Assembly (NCBI GenBank): GCA_943372515.1
Contig: CALRYY010000172.1
Coordinates: 1 to 5,964, forward strand
DNA from: RAM1 sp943372515
GTDB taxonomy: Bacteria > Pseudomonadota > Gammaproteobacteria > Burkholderiales > Burkholderiaceae_C
Reading direction: 5' to 3'
Length of the DNA stretch: 5,964 nt
Below the pieces are notes generated by a model that was not told where the DNA came from, did not search any database, and saw only the letters and a list, made by a program, of their open reading frames with translations. Numbering within the stretch: the first letter of the stretch is position 1; each line of letters opens with the position of its first letter. Shown in pieces: positions 1 to 5,746 of this stretch. Position numbers and translations under genes: made by a program.

Positions 1-306
1 AAACACCAGGCCCAGCGCCGTGCCGATGGCAAAGGCCAGCAAGGTCTCCAACAGCGTCACGCCCAGGTGCAGGTAGATGTCGGCGCGGCCCGGCAGGCCG
101 TCGGGGAACAGCGCGCTCTCGCCAAAGCCAAACGGCATGAACCACGACCAGATGCGGCCCAGCACCTTGATGGGTTCCCCCAGAAAGAACGCATATTGCT
201 GATCGCGCGACGCCAGCTGCCACAGGCCCAGAAACACAAACAGCACGCCCAGCTGCCACCAGCGCAGGTTCTTGTCAGTGGGCTTGAGGGCGGCGAACAT
301 GGTCAT
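1..306 (-). CDS. ABC transporter permease, NitT/TauT (SsuC-like) type, N-terminal part, cut by window edge
   Basis: The frame is open from an ATG at 306-304 to the left edge, giving the first 102 codons of an inner-membrane permease. The protein starts MTMFAALKP. It has a hydrophobic segment at about residues 16-32 (WWQLGVLFVFLGLWQLA) and a second one starting near residue 79 (HLGVTLLETLLAFAIGTALG). The second segment resembles the entry to the BPD_transp_1 domain in SsuC/TauC/NrtB-type permeases. The ATG overlaps the TGA stop of the ATPase gene by four bases (ATGA), which points to translational coupling. A second ATG two codons later (300-298) is also possible. By family knowledge it would form the transmembrane channel of the importer with the two upstream genes. 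The EAA loop that would confirm this lies outside the window. The substrate cannot be told. Confidence 0.85.
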   Translation of the reverse strand, partial: MTMFAALKPTDKNLRWWQLGVLFVFLGLWQLASRDQQYAFFLGEPIKVLGRIWSWFMPFGFGESALFPDGLPGRADIYLHLGVTLLETLLAFAIGTALGLVF

Positions 307-1118
307 GCAGCTTTTTTAAGTTGCTGTGCGTAGCCTTTCAAGACCTCTTCACGCATGACAGCCCAGATCTGCGTGTGCAGCTCTACAAACCGCGGATCTG
401 AGCGCACCTCGGACACATCGCGCGGGCGCGGCAGGTCGATGGCAAATTCGCCAATCGGCCGGGTGGCCGGCCCGGCCGACAGCACCACCACGCGGTCGCT
501 CATGGCAATGGCTTCGTCCAGGTCGTGGGTGATGAACAGCACGGCCTTCTTTTTGGCGGCCCACAGGTCCAGCACCTCGTTTTCCATCAGCTGGCGCGTC
601 TGGATGTCCAGCGCCGAAAACGGCTCGTCCATGAGGATGATGTCCGGGTCCAGCGCCAGCACCTGGGCCAGGGCCGTGCGTTTGCGCATGCCGCCCGACA
701 GCTGGTGCGGGTAGCGGTCGCCAAAGCCGCCCAGGCCCACACGCTCCAGCCAGGCCTGGGCCTGTGCGCGCGCGTCGGCATCGGGCACGCCGCGGTACTG
801 CAGGCCGACCATGACGTTGTCAATGGCGCTGCGCCAGGGCATGAGCGCCTCGGTCTGGAACATGTAGCCCGCGCGGCGGTTGATGCCCTGCAAGGGCTGG
901 CCAAACACCCGCACCTGGCCCGACGATGCGTCCAGCAGGCCGGCGGCAATGTTAAGCAGCGTGGACTTGCCGCAGCCCGTGGGGCCGACCACCGACACAA
1001 ATTCACCTGCGCGGATGCGCAACGTGGTGTCGGCCACGGCGGTGTAGCGCTGCGCGGCGTCTTCGCGCGAGCGAAACGTTACCGAGATATTCGTCAGCTC
1101 GAGGGCGTACTCAGACAT
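303..1118 (-). CDS. ABC transporter ATP-binding protein, NitT/TauT (SsuB/TauB-like) family
   Basis: This is the cytoplasmic ATPase of an importer, 271 aa from the chosen start. The full ABC motif set is visible: Walker A GPTGCGKST (45-53), Q-loop glutamine 88 in YMFQTEAL, signature LSGGM (140-144), Walker B IILMDEP (160-166) with catalytic E165, D-loop SALD (168-171) and switch histidine H198 in ITHD. The LSGGMRKR signature and the length fit the nitrate/sulfonate/taurine-type family. The frame is open up to an ATG at 1160, but that extension reads through a palindromic repeat. The ATG at 1118 (MSEYALELTNISVTF) matches where family members begin, so it is preferred, although no clear Shine-Dalgarno precedes it. 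The gene follows the binding-protein gene and overlaps the permease start by 4 nt. The substrate is unknown. Confidence 0.93.
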   Translation of the reverse strand: MSEYALELTNISVTFRSREDAAQRYTAVADTTLRIRAGEFVSVVGPTGCGKSTLLNIAAGLLDASSGQVRVFGQPLQGINRRAGYMFQTEALMPWRSAIDNVMVGLQYRGVPDADARAQAQAWLERVGLGGFGDRYPHQLSGGMRKRTALAQVLALDPDIILMDEPFSALDIQTRQLMENEVLDLWAAKKKAVLFITHDLDEAIAMSDRVVVLSAGPATRPIGEFAIDLPRPRDVSEVRSDPRFVELHTQIWAVMREEVLKGYAQQLKKAA

Positions 1119-1149
1119 AGCGGGATGGTATGCCAGGCGCGCCGCGCAT

Positions 1150-1217
1150 GGCCGCTCCAAAGCGGCCGCGCGCCCCCCAGTGGGGGGAGGCGGCCCGCAG
1201 GGCCGCTTCGGGGGGCG
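1150..1217. repeat. GC-rich palindromic repeat (three hairpins) between binding-protein and ATPase genes
   Basis: Three perfect hairpins lie side by side. GGCCGCT/AGCGGCC (1150-1156 with 1161-1167) has loop CCAA. CCCCCC/GGGGGG (1173-1178 with 1182-1187) has loop AGT. CGGCCC/GGGCCG (1191-1196 with 1200-1205) has loop GCA. Alternative long-range pairs also exist: AAGCGGCC at 1160-1167 with GGCCGCTT at 1201-1208, and the C6 run with a second G6 run at 1210-1215. The structure fills most of the 105-nt gap between two genes of one operon and begins 6 nt after the upstream stop codon. There is no U-run, so it does not look like an intrinsic terminator. From memory, similar GC-rich palindromes recur between Comamonadaceae genes; this was not checked. 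Confidence 0.7.
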
Positions 1218-1223
1218 TCCTGT

Positions 1224-2294
1224 TTATGCTTTGAATTTCTCTTTCGCGCGGCGCGCAAATTCGTTGGTGTAGGTCTTGCCCAGATCGATCTTGTCGGCCT
1301 TGACGGCCGGGTCAAAACTGGTCAGCGCGCGCAGCGCTGTCTTGGCGCCCTCTTCGGGCAGCAGGCCGTCCAGCGCGATGGCTTCGCGCACCTTGTTGAA
1401 CGACGCCAGGTACAGCGCGCGGTCGCCCAGCAGGTAGGCCTCGGGCACGGTCTTGATGATGTCGCTGGGCCCGGCTGTCTGCAGCCATTTGAGCGCATGC
1501 ACGATGGCGTTGGCCATGGCCTGGCAGGTATTGGGGTGCTTTTGCACAAATTCGAGCGGCGCATACAGGCAGCCGGCCGGCATGGGGCCGCCAAACACAT
1601 CGGTCGTGCCCTTGAGCGTGCGTGTGTCGCTGATGATCTTGACCTCGCCTTTTTGCTCCAGCATGGTCATGACCGGGTCCGTGTTGCTCATGGCGTCGAT
1701 CTGGCCCGAGCGCAGTGCGGCCAGTGCGCCGGCTGCGGTACCCACCCCCACAAAGCTCACGTCGCTGGCTTTAAGGCCGGCGCGCGACAGCACCAGGTTG
1801 GCCACCATGTTGGTGGACGAGCCGGGGGCCGACACACCGATTTTCTTGCCGCGCAGGTCGGCCACGGTCTTGTAGCTGGGCAGGGCCTTGGTCGACACAC
1901 CCATGGCAATCTGCGGGGCGCGGCCCTGCAGCACAAAGGCCTGGAACATCTGGGCCTTGCTCTGCAGGTTGATGGTGTGCTCATAAGCCCCGCTGACCAC
2001 ATCGGCCGAGCCACCCACCACCGCCTGCAGCGCCCGCGAGCCGCCGGCAAAGTCGGAAATCTCTACGTCCAGGCCTTCGGATTTGAAATAGCCCAGCTGT
2101 TCGGCCAGCGTGAGTGGCAGGTAGTAAAAGGCGGCCTTGCCACCGACCGCGATGGAGACCTTGGCTTTCTCAAGCTTGCCTTGCGCGCGCAGCGACGGCA
2201 CGGCCACGGCAGCAGCGGCCAGCGCGGCCAGCGAGGTAAAGGTGCGGCGGCTGACAGCGCGGTTCGCAGGGCTGCTGAATGGGTTTGTTTTCAT
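1224..2294 (-). CDS. ABC transporter substrate-binding protein, NitT/TauT (SsuA/TauA/NMT1-like) family, Tat signal
   Basis: This is the periplasmic solute-binding protein of the importer, 356 aa, first gene of its operon. The N-terminus carries a twin-arginine motif SRRTFTS (15-21), a hydrophobic alanine-rich stretch (22-33) and a likely cleavage site LRA|Q after residue 37. That suggests export in folded form through Tat. The mature part opens with KVSIAVGG and has the typical LAEQLGYFKSEGLDVEI block, followed by GGSRALQAVVGGSADV and a lobe boundary near DLRGKKIGVSAPGSSTN. These are hallmarks of periplasmic binding fold type II, SsuA/NMT1-like. The open frame extends to an ATG at 2363, but that lies in the terminator of the upstream unit. 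The ATG at 2294 is preceded by AAGAGAGG (2303-2310) at 8 nt and directly starts the signal peptide. The ligand (sulfonate, nitrate, pyrimidine or other) cannot be read from the sequence. Confidence 0.93.
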   Translation of the reverse strand: MKTNPFSSPANRAVSRRTFTSLAALAAAAVAVPSLRAQGKLEKAKVSIAVGGKAAFYYLPLTLAEQLGYFKSEGLDVEISDFAGGSRALQAVVGGSADVVSGAYEHTINLQSKAQMFQAFVLQGRAPQIAMGVSTKALPSYKTVADLRGKKIGVSAPGSSTNMVANLVLSRAGLKASDVSFVGVGTAAGALAALRSGQIDAMSNTDPVMTMLEQKGEVKIISDTRTLKGTTDVFGGPMPAGCLYAPLEFVQKHPNTCQAMANAIVHALKWLQTAGPSDIIKTVPEAYLLGDRALYLASFNKVREAIALDGLLPEEGAKTALRALTSFDPAVKADKIDLGKTYTNEFARRAKEKFKA

Positions 2295-2341
2295 GTTGGA
2301 AACCTCTCTTTTTTTGCTTTGCTTGAGGTTAAGCGCGCATG

Positions 2342-2376
2342 AAAAAACCCGCATCGGGAACATCCCGTGCGGGTTT
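2342..2376 (-). terminator. Rho-independent terminator after the MAPEG gene
   Basis: On the plus strand AAACCCGCA (2345-2353) pairs perfectly with TGCGGGTTT (2368-2376). An inner CGGG/CCCG stem (2355-2358 with 2364-2367) closes a 5-nt loop, with one bulged base at 2354. Read on the minus strand the stem is followed by six T (2347-2342, partly shared with the stem), the intrinsic-terminator form. It lies 44 nt after the MAPEG stop and ends the dnaX-side unit before the ABC operon. The reverse direction has only three T, so it is less convincing as a two-way terminator. Confidence 0.88.
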
Positions 2377-2420
2377 GTACGTAATGTAAAAGAAGGGTTA
2401 CACAGGCCCTTACACCCCTG

Positions 2421-2834
2421 CTAGCGGTAGCCGACAAACAGGATGCCGATGTTCACGATCAGCGCCAGCGTCCACACGGCCGAACGCACCATGGGCAGAT
2501 CAGCCACGTACATCACCACGTAAATGACCCGCAGTACGATCCACACAAACGCCAGGATGTCCAGCCGCGCCTGCGCCGCGCCCAGCTGGTGGGCTACGAT
2601 GACGGCACCCATGAAGAACGGCAGCGCCTCAAAGCTGTTGGCCTGGGCTGCGTTGGCGCGGGCGCGCCAGTCTTTTTGCCGGGCCATCCAGCCGCGCGGG
2701 TCGTGGTTGTCGTAGCCGCCCTCTTTGCGCGGCTTGCCAAAGGTGCCCGATTTGGCCAGCCAGGCGCAGCCAATAGGCAGCAGCGCCGCGACCAGCAGGC
2801 ACCAGTAAGCGAAGGTGAATTTGGCGTAACCCAT
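2421..2834 (-). CDS. MAPEG family integral membrane protein
   Basis: This 137-aa inner-membrane protein has four likely transmembrane segments at about 6-27, 70-87, 91-111 and 117-135. The conserved MAPEG pattern is seen as RANAAQANSFEALPFF, with R59, N66 and E69, and RVIYVVMY with R102 and Y105. The first loop (28-65) is polar and charged. MAPEG is the family of microsomal glutathione transferase and eicosanoid enzymes. Bacterial members are mostly of unknown substrate, so no reaction is claimed. Its ATG has a GAGGA (2844-2848) at 9 nt. It starts 23 nt after recR and is followed by the terminator at 2342-2376, so it is probably the last gene of the dnaX-ybaB-recR unit. Confidence 0.9.
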   Translation of the reverse strand: MGYAKFTFAYWCLLVAALLPIGCAWLAKSGTFGKPRKEGGYDNHDPRGWMARQKDWRARANAAQANSFEALPFFMGAVIVAHQLGAAQARLDILAFVWIVLRVIYVVMYVADLPMVRSAVWTLALIVNIGILFVGYR

Positions 2835-2857
2835 GTTGTTATGTCCTCGTTGTCAGT

Positions 2858-3448
2858 TCAGCGCCGGTCCACCAGCGCATGGGCGATGGTGCCCAGGTCC
2901 ACATACTCCAGCTCGCTGCCCGCGGGCACGCCGCGCGCCAGCCGCGTGACCTGCAGGCCCCGCGCTTTGAGCGCCTCGCCAATCACATGGGCGGTGGCTT
3001 CGCCCTCGGCCGTGAAATTGGTCGCCAGGATCACCTCTTGCACCGTGCCGCCGGTGGCGCGGTCAAACAGCTTTTGCAGGCCGATGTCGCGCGGGCCAAT
3101 GCCGTCCAGCGGGCTGAGCTTGCCCATCAGCACAAAGTACAGGCCACGGTAGGCGCTGGTGCGCTCCACGGCCGACTGGTCTGCCGGGGTTTCCACCACG
3201 CACAGCTTGGAGCCGTCGCGCTGAGGGTCCAGGCAGGTGGGGCAAATCTCGCCCTCGGTAAACGTGTGGCACTGGTTGCAGTGGCGCACCGTGGTGGCGG
3301 CATGGCGCAGCGCCTGCGACAGCATCTGCGCGCCCTCGCGGTCGTGCTGCAGCAGGTGGAAGGCCATGCGCGACGCCGACTTGACCCCCACGCCGGGCAG
3401 ACGGCGCAGCGCCTGCACCAAGGCTTCAAGGGAGTTGGAATCAGCCAC
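2858..3448 (-). CDS. recR: Recombination mediator protein RecR
   Basis: RecR works with RecO (and RecF) to load RecA onto SSB-coated single-stranded gaps. The 196-aa length is usual for the family. In order there are a helix-hairpin-helix region (RRLPGVGVKSASRMAFHLL, 15-33), a four-cysteine zinc motif (C57, C60, C69, C72 in CNQC...CPTC), and a Toprim domain from about residue 80 with VVETPADQSAVE and GKLSPLDGIGP. A C-terminal RLARGVPAGSELEYVD (Walker B-like region of RecR) follows. The start codon is GTG (3448-3446). An in-frame TGA lies two codons upstream, so no longer start is possible, and the next ATG (codon 28) is inside the HhH. No Shine-Dalgarno is visible before the GTG. It follows ybaB by 21 nt. 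Confidence 0.97.
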   Translation of the reverse strand: MADSNSLEALVQALRRLPGVGVKSASRMAFHLLQHDREGAQMLSQALRHAATTVRHCNQCHTFTEGEICPTCLDPQRDGSKLCVVETPADQSAVERTSAYRGLYFVLMGKLSPLDGIGPRDIGLQKLFDRATGGTVQEVILATNFTAEGEATAHVIGEALKARGLQVTRLARGVPAGSELEYVDLGTIAHALVDRR

Positions 3449-3469
3449 GAATCAGGTGTTTGATTCGGC

Positions 3470-3802
3470 TCAAAACGGGAACTTCATGCCGCCTGGCAGG
3501 CCCGGCATGCCTGCCGTGAGCTTGCCCATCTTTTCCTGGCTGGTCTCTTCAGCCTTGCGCACGGCGGCGTTGAAGGCTGCGGCCACCAGGTCTTCCAGCA
3601 TGTCTTTGTCATCCGTCAGCAGCGAGGGGTCGATGGTGATGCGCTTGACCTCGTGCTTGCAGGTCATGACGACCTTGACCAGGCCGGAGCCTGATTCGCC
3701 CGTGACCTCGACGAAGGCGAGCTCGTCTTGTGCCTTTTTGAGGTTGTCCTGCATCGCCTGGGCCTGCTTCATGAGGCCGGCGAGCTGTCCTTTGTTGAAC
3801 AT
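3470..3802 (-). CDS. ybaB: YbaB/EbfC family nucleoid-associated DNA-binding protein
   Basis: This is a small 110-aa dimeric DNA-binding protein of the YbaB/EbfC family. It shows the typical N-terminal helix (GQLAGLMKQAQAMQDNLKKAQ, residues 5-25), then the strand VEVTGESGSGLVKVVMT with the family's GxGLVKV signature, then RITIDPSLL and the acidic MLEDLVAAAFNAAVRKAEE helix. The tail is glycine, proline and methionine rich (TAGMPGLPGGMKFPF), also normal for the family. The start ATG has AGGAA (3811-3815) at 8 nt. It sits 26 nt after the tau stop codon of dnaX and 21 nt before recR, the widely conserved dnaX-ybaB-recR order. The family binds DNA with little sequence specificity and its exact role is unsettled. 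Confidence 0.96.
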   Translation of the reverse strand: MFNKGQLAGLMKQAQAMQDNLKKAQDELAFVEVTGESGSGLVKVVMTCKHEVKRITIDPSLLTDDKDMLEDLVAAAFNAAVRKAEETSQEKMGKLTAGMPGLPGGMKFPF

Positions 3803-3828
3803 AAAAGTGGTTCCTGATTGGTAGGCGG

Positions 3829-5683
3829 TTAAACAGTGGATTTGATGCTGCCCGGCACGATTCTCGCGCCAAAGTCCCGCATCATCTCCTGAACGAAGGG
3901 GTCGTTCAGGATGATTTCTTCAGCGGCGCGCTGGCGCTCGGCCGCAGCCGCCGCGTTGCGCCGCGCCGGGCTGTCGGTGACCTGGCCGATTTCAACGGCC
4001 AGCTGCACCGCGTGCCCCACGGCCGCCAACGCGTTTTGCAAACGCTCGCGGCTCACGGGCTGGTTCAGTGATTCGCGCTCCACGCGCAGGATCCAGTGGC
4101 CGGTGTCGCGCGCCACCAGCTGCGACTGCAACGCCAGCTCGCGCACCAGCGCGGTGATGCTCTCTGCCTGCACCAGGGCGCGCACGGTGGTGTGCCAGAA
4201 ATCGCCCTCTTCCGTGGGCACCAGCGGCGCGGCGGCGCGGGGGGTGGACTCTTCACGCGATTCAGGCTGCACGCGCACCGGCACGCCCACCACGGGGCTG
4301 CCGGGCTGGCCGGGGCCGGCGCTGGTGCGCTGCATGGGCGGGCGCGACACAGCCGTCTCCACCACGGGCAGCACCTGGCCCGGCGGCGCGCCCACGGCGG
4401 GCACGGCCAGGCGGGCGGGCGCGGGGACCTGCAGCGGGGCTGCGGGGGGGCGGGTGGGTGCGGCTACCGGGGAGGCCAAGGGGGCGGCCGGAGCCGGAAC
4501 AGCGGCCCGCGCCGGGGCAACGGGCGCTGCGGCTCGCGCCGCAGGTTCACTCAGAGTTTTTTTTTTCAGCCGTGCCCGACAGGGCACCGGGCTTGAATGC
4601 CAGCAGCCGCAGCAGCACCATGGTCAGCGCCGCGTATTCGTCGGGCGCCAGGCCCAGCTCGCCCCGGCCATGCAGGCACAGGCTGTACAGCAGCTGGGTT
4701 TCGTCCGCCGGCATGGCGCCAGCCAGGCGGGCGATCTCGGCAGATTCGGGGTCGCTGTCGTCTGCAGCGGACGGAACGGCCTGCAGCACCGCCATGCGTT
4801 GCAGCACGGCGCTCATTTCTTCCAGGGTAGACGCCGCGCTCAGGCCATTGACGCGCAGCTCTTCAGATGTGTCCACCACCGTTTTGCCGTCACCGCGCGC
4901 CAGCGCGTCGATCAGGCGGAACACATGGCCGCGGTCGGCGCTGCCCAGCATCAGGCGCACCGTGGCTTCTTCCAGCTTGCCGCTGCCAAAGGCAATGGCC
5001 TGGTCGGTCAGGCTCAGTGCGTCGCGCATGGAGCCGCGCGCGGCGCGCGACAGCAGGCGCAGGGCGGCCGTGTCGGCGGGGATGTTTTCTGCCTGCAGCA
5101 CATGCACCAGGTGCTCCAGCACCGTCTCGGGCGCCATGGGGCGCAGGTTGAACTGCAGGCAGCGCGACAGCACGGTCACGGGCACCTTCTGCGGATCGGT
5201 CGTGGCCAGCACGAACTTCAAATACTCGGGCGGCTCTTCCAGCGTTTTCAGCATCGCGTTGAACGCGGTGTTGGTCAGCATGTGCACTTCGTCGATCATG
5301 AAGACCTTGAAGCGGCCCTGCACCGGCTTGTACACCGCCTGCTCCAGCAGGCTCTGCACCTCGTCCACCCCGCGGTTGGACGCGGCGTCCAGCTCGGTGT
5401 AGTCCACAAACCGGCCCGAATCAATGTCGGTACAGGCCTGGCACACGCCGCAGGGCGTGGCCGTGATGCCGCCCTGCCCGTCGGGCCCCTGGCAGTTGAG
5501 CGACTTGGCCAGGATGCGCGACACCGTCGTCTTGCCCACGCCGCGGGTGCCGGTGAACAGGTAGGCATGGTGCAGCCGCTGCTGCGTCAGCGCATTGGTC
5601 AGCGCCTGCACCACATGCGCCTGCCCCACCATTTCCAGAAAGTTCCGGGGGCGGTATTTGCGGGCAAGCACGAGGTAAGACAT
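3829..5683 (-). CDS. dnaX: DNA polymerase III subunit tau (full-length DnaX), requires a frame change at A10
   Basis: Tau is the clamp-loader ATPase that also tethers polymerase cores and helicase at the replication fork. The span is 1855 nt, one base more than a multiple of three. Reading is in one frame from the ATG at 5683 to the A10 run (4557-4566), then in a second frame to TAA at 3829-3831. Losing one A gives 617 codons, near the usual tau size (643 in E. coli). Visible parts are AAA+ domains I-III (1-370), an Ala/Pro-rich linker (about 376-494) and a conserved domain V (about 495-617). The last has FWHTTVRALVQ, ARDTGHWILRV and the ending RAAEEIILNDPFVQEMMRDFGA, resembling the alpha-binding C-terminus of E. 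coli tau. Conservation of this part argues that the second frame is really translated. A homopolymer sequencing error would make it a single ordinary frame. dnaX heads the ybaB-recR cluster. Confidence 0.88.
4527..4544 (-). promoter_or_regulatory. GNRA-tetraloop hairpin just downstream of the dnaX A10 run
   Basis: On the coding strand CTGCGGC-GCGA-GCCGCAG forms a perfect 7-bp, GC-rich stem with a GCGA tetraloop. It begins 12 nt after the A run and 2 nt after the gamma stop codon. A downstream stem at such a site stimulates ribosomal frameshifting in E. coli dnaX, where the spacer is shorter. Here it may serve translation, RNA polymerase pausing, or simply reflect GC-rich coding sequence. Confidence 0.5.
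4547..4570 (-). promoter_or_regulatory. dnaX recoding site: A10 slippery run followed by gamma stop
   Basis: On the coding strand the site reads GCT GAA AAA AAA AAC TCT GAG TGA in the incoming frame. The A10 run is 4566-4557. The tau frame is ACT CTG AGT GAA, offset by +1 (or -2). A transcript with nine or twelve A joins it to the upstream frame. The -1 frame reads AAA CTC TGA and stops within three codons. Both non-tau frames therefore end at once and only one register gives tau. Ten identical residues are about the length of the RNA-DNA hybrid in RNA polymerase, which favours transcriptional slippage over a ribosomal shift. This is inferred from sequence only. Confidence 0.75.
4547..5683 (-). 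CDS. dnaX: DNA polymerase III subunit gamma, the product of unshifted reading of dnaX
   Basis: As written, the dnaX frame ends after 378 codons with GTAEKKNSE and a TGA at 4549-4547. It starts MSYLVLARKYRPR, almost as in E. coli, so the start is firm. AAA+ features are Walker A GTRGVGKT (45-52), zinc cysteines C64, C78, C81 and C84, Walker B FMIDEVHM (128-135), sensor 1 LATTDP (159-164), the SRC arginine-finger motif (173-175) and sensor 2 GSMRDAL (217-223). Domain III runs to about residue 368 (LLRLLAFKPG), so the stop falls just after the oligomerisation domain. That is where gamma ends in species that make both forms. Gamma can form the clamp loader but lacks the polymerase- and helicase-binding domains. 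Confidence 0.9.
   Translation of the reverse strand: MSYLVLARKYRPRNFLEMVGQAHVVQALTNALTQQRLHHAYLFTGTRGVGKTTVSRILAKSLNCQGPDGQGGITATPCGVCQACTDIDSGRFVDYTELDAASNRGVDEVQSLLEQAVYKPVQGRFKVFMIDEVHMLTNTAFNAMLKTLEEPPEYLKFVLATTDPQKVPVTVLSRCLQFNLRPMAPETVLEHLVHVLQAENIPADTAALRLLSRAARGSMRDALSLTDQAIAFGSGKLEEATVRLMLGSADRGHVFRLIDALARGDGKTVVDTSEELRVNGLSAASTLEEMSAVLQRMAVLQAVPSAADDSDPESAEIARLAGAMPADETQLLYSLCLHGRGELGLAPDEYAALTMVLLRLLAFKPGALSGTAEKKNSE
4572..4587 (-). promoter_or_regulatory. Hairpin just upstream of the dnaX A10 run
   Basis: On the coding strand GTGCCC-TGTC-GGGCAC forms a perfect 6-bp stem with a 4-nt loop. It ends 5 nt before the A run (spacer GGCTG). Hairpins forming in nascent RNA behind a slippery stretch can promote loss of a base, by a mechanism close to intrinsic termination. 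That has been reported for a Roseiflexus transposase gene. Its role here is inference. Confidence 0.55.
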
Positions 5684-5690
5684 CCGGGCG

Positions 5691-5696
5691 ATTCTA
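5691..5696 (-). promoter_or_regulatory. Possible -10 element (TAGAAT) of a near-leaderless dnaX promoter
   Basis: TAGAAT on the minus strand differs from TATAAT at one base. Its 3' end lies only 7 nt from the dnaX ATG, so transcription would start at or next to the start codon. No convincing -35 is found at 16-18 nt, and no Shine-Dalgarno precedes the ATG. Transcription could equally begin further upstream. Confidence 0.25.
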
Positions 5697-5733
5697 GATG
5701 GCCCGGACGCGCCAACGGACTTGCCGGCTCGCC

Positions 5734-5739
5734 TACAAT
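5734..5739 (+). promoter_or_regulatory. -10 element (TACAAT) of the 4.5S RNA promoter
   Basis: TACAAT is one base from consensus. It ends 7 nt before G5747, the first base of the outermost stem of the 4.5S RNA, so it predicts that start well. The region between is GC-rich (GCAGGCT), as at stable-RNA promoters under stringent control. No good -35 match was found at the expected distance (around 5711-5716). Confidence 0.6.
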
Positions 5740-5746
5740 GCAGGCT

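Noticed and set aside
1119..1160. Longer start of the ATPase at 1160
   Set aside because: The extra 14 residues are encoded partly by the palindromic repeat and are not expected in the family.
525..2342. A 605-codon open frame on the plus strand
   Set aside because: It lies antisense to the ABC ATPase and binding-protein genes, which have full family motifs. Its composition (rich in H, Q, G, A and R) is typical of an antisense shadow in GC-rich DNA, and it crosses the palindromic repeat.
2295..2363. Longer start of the binding protein at 2363
   Set aside because: That ATG lies in the loop of the upstream terminator. The start at 2294 has a good Shine-Dalgarno and begins the signal peptide directly.
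4557..4570. E. coli-type -1 ribosomal frameshift at the A run
   Set aside because: The -1 frame ends at once in TGA, so it does not connect to the tau frame. A -1 shift would only make another short product.
3829..4587. The tau C-terminal frame as an independent gene starting at the ATG at 4587
   Set aside because: The first ten codons are the dnaX domain III end read out of frame, no Shine-Dalgarno was found, and the rest matches the linker and domain V of tau. It is best read as part of dnaX.
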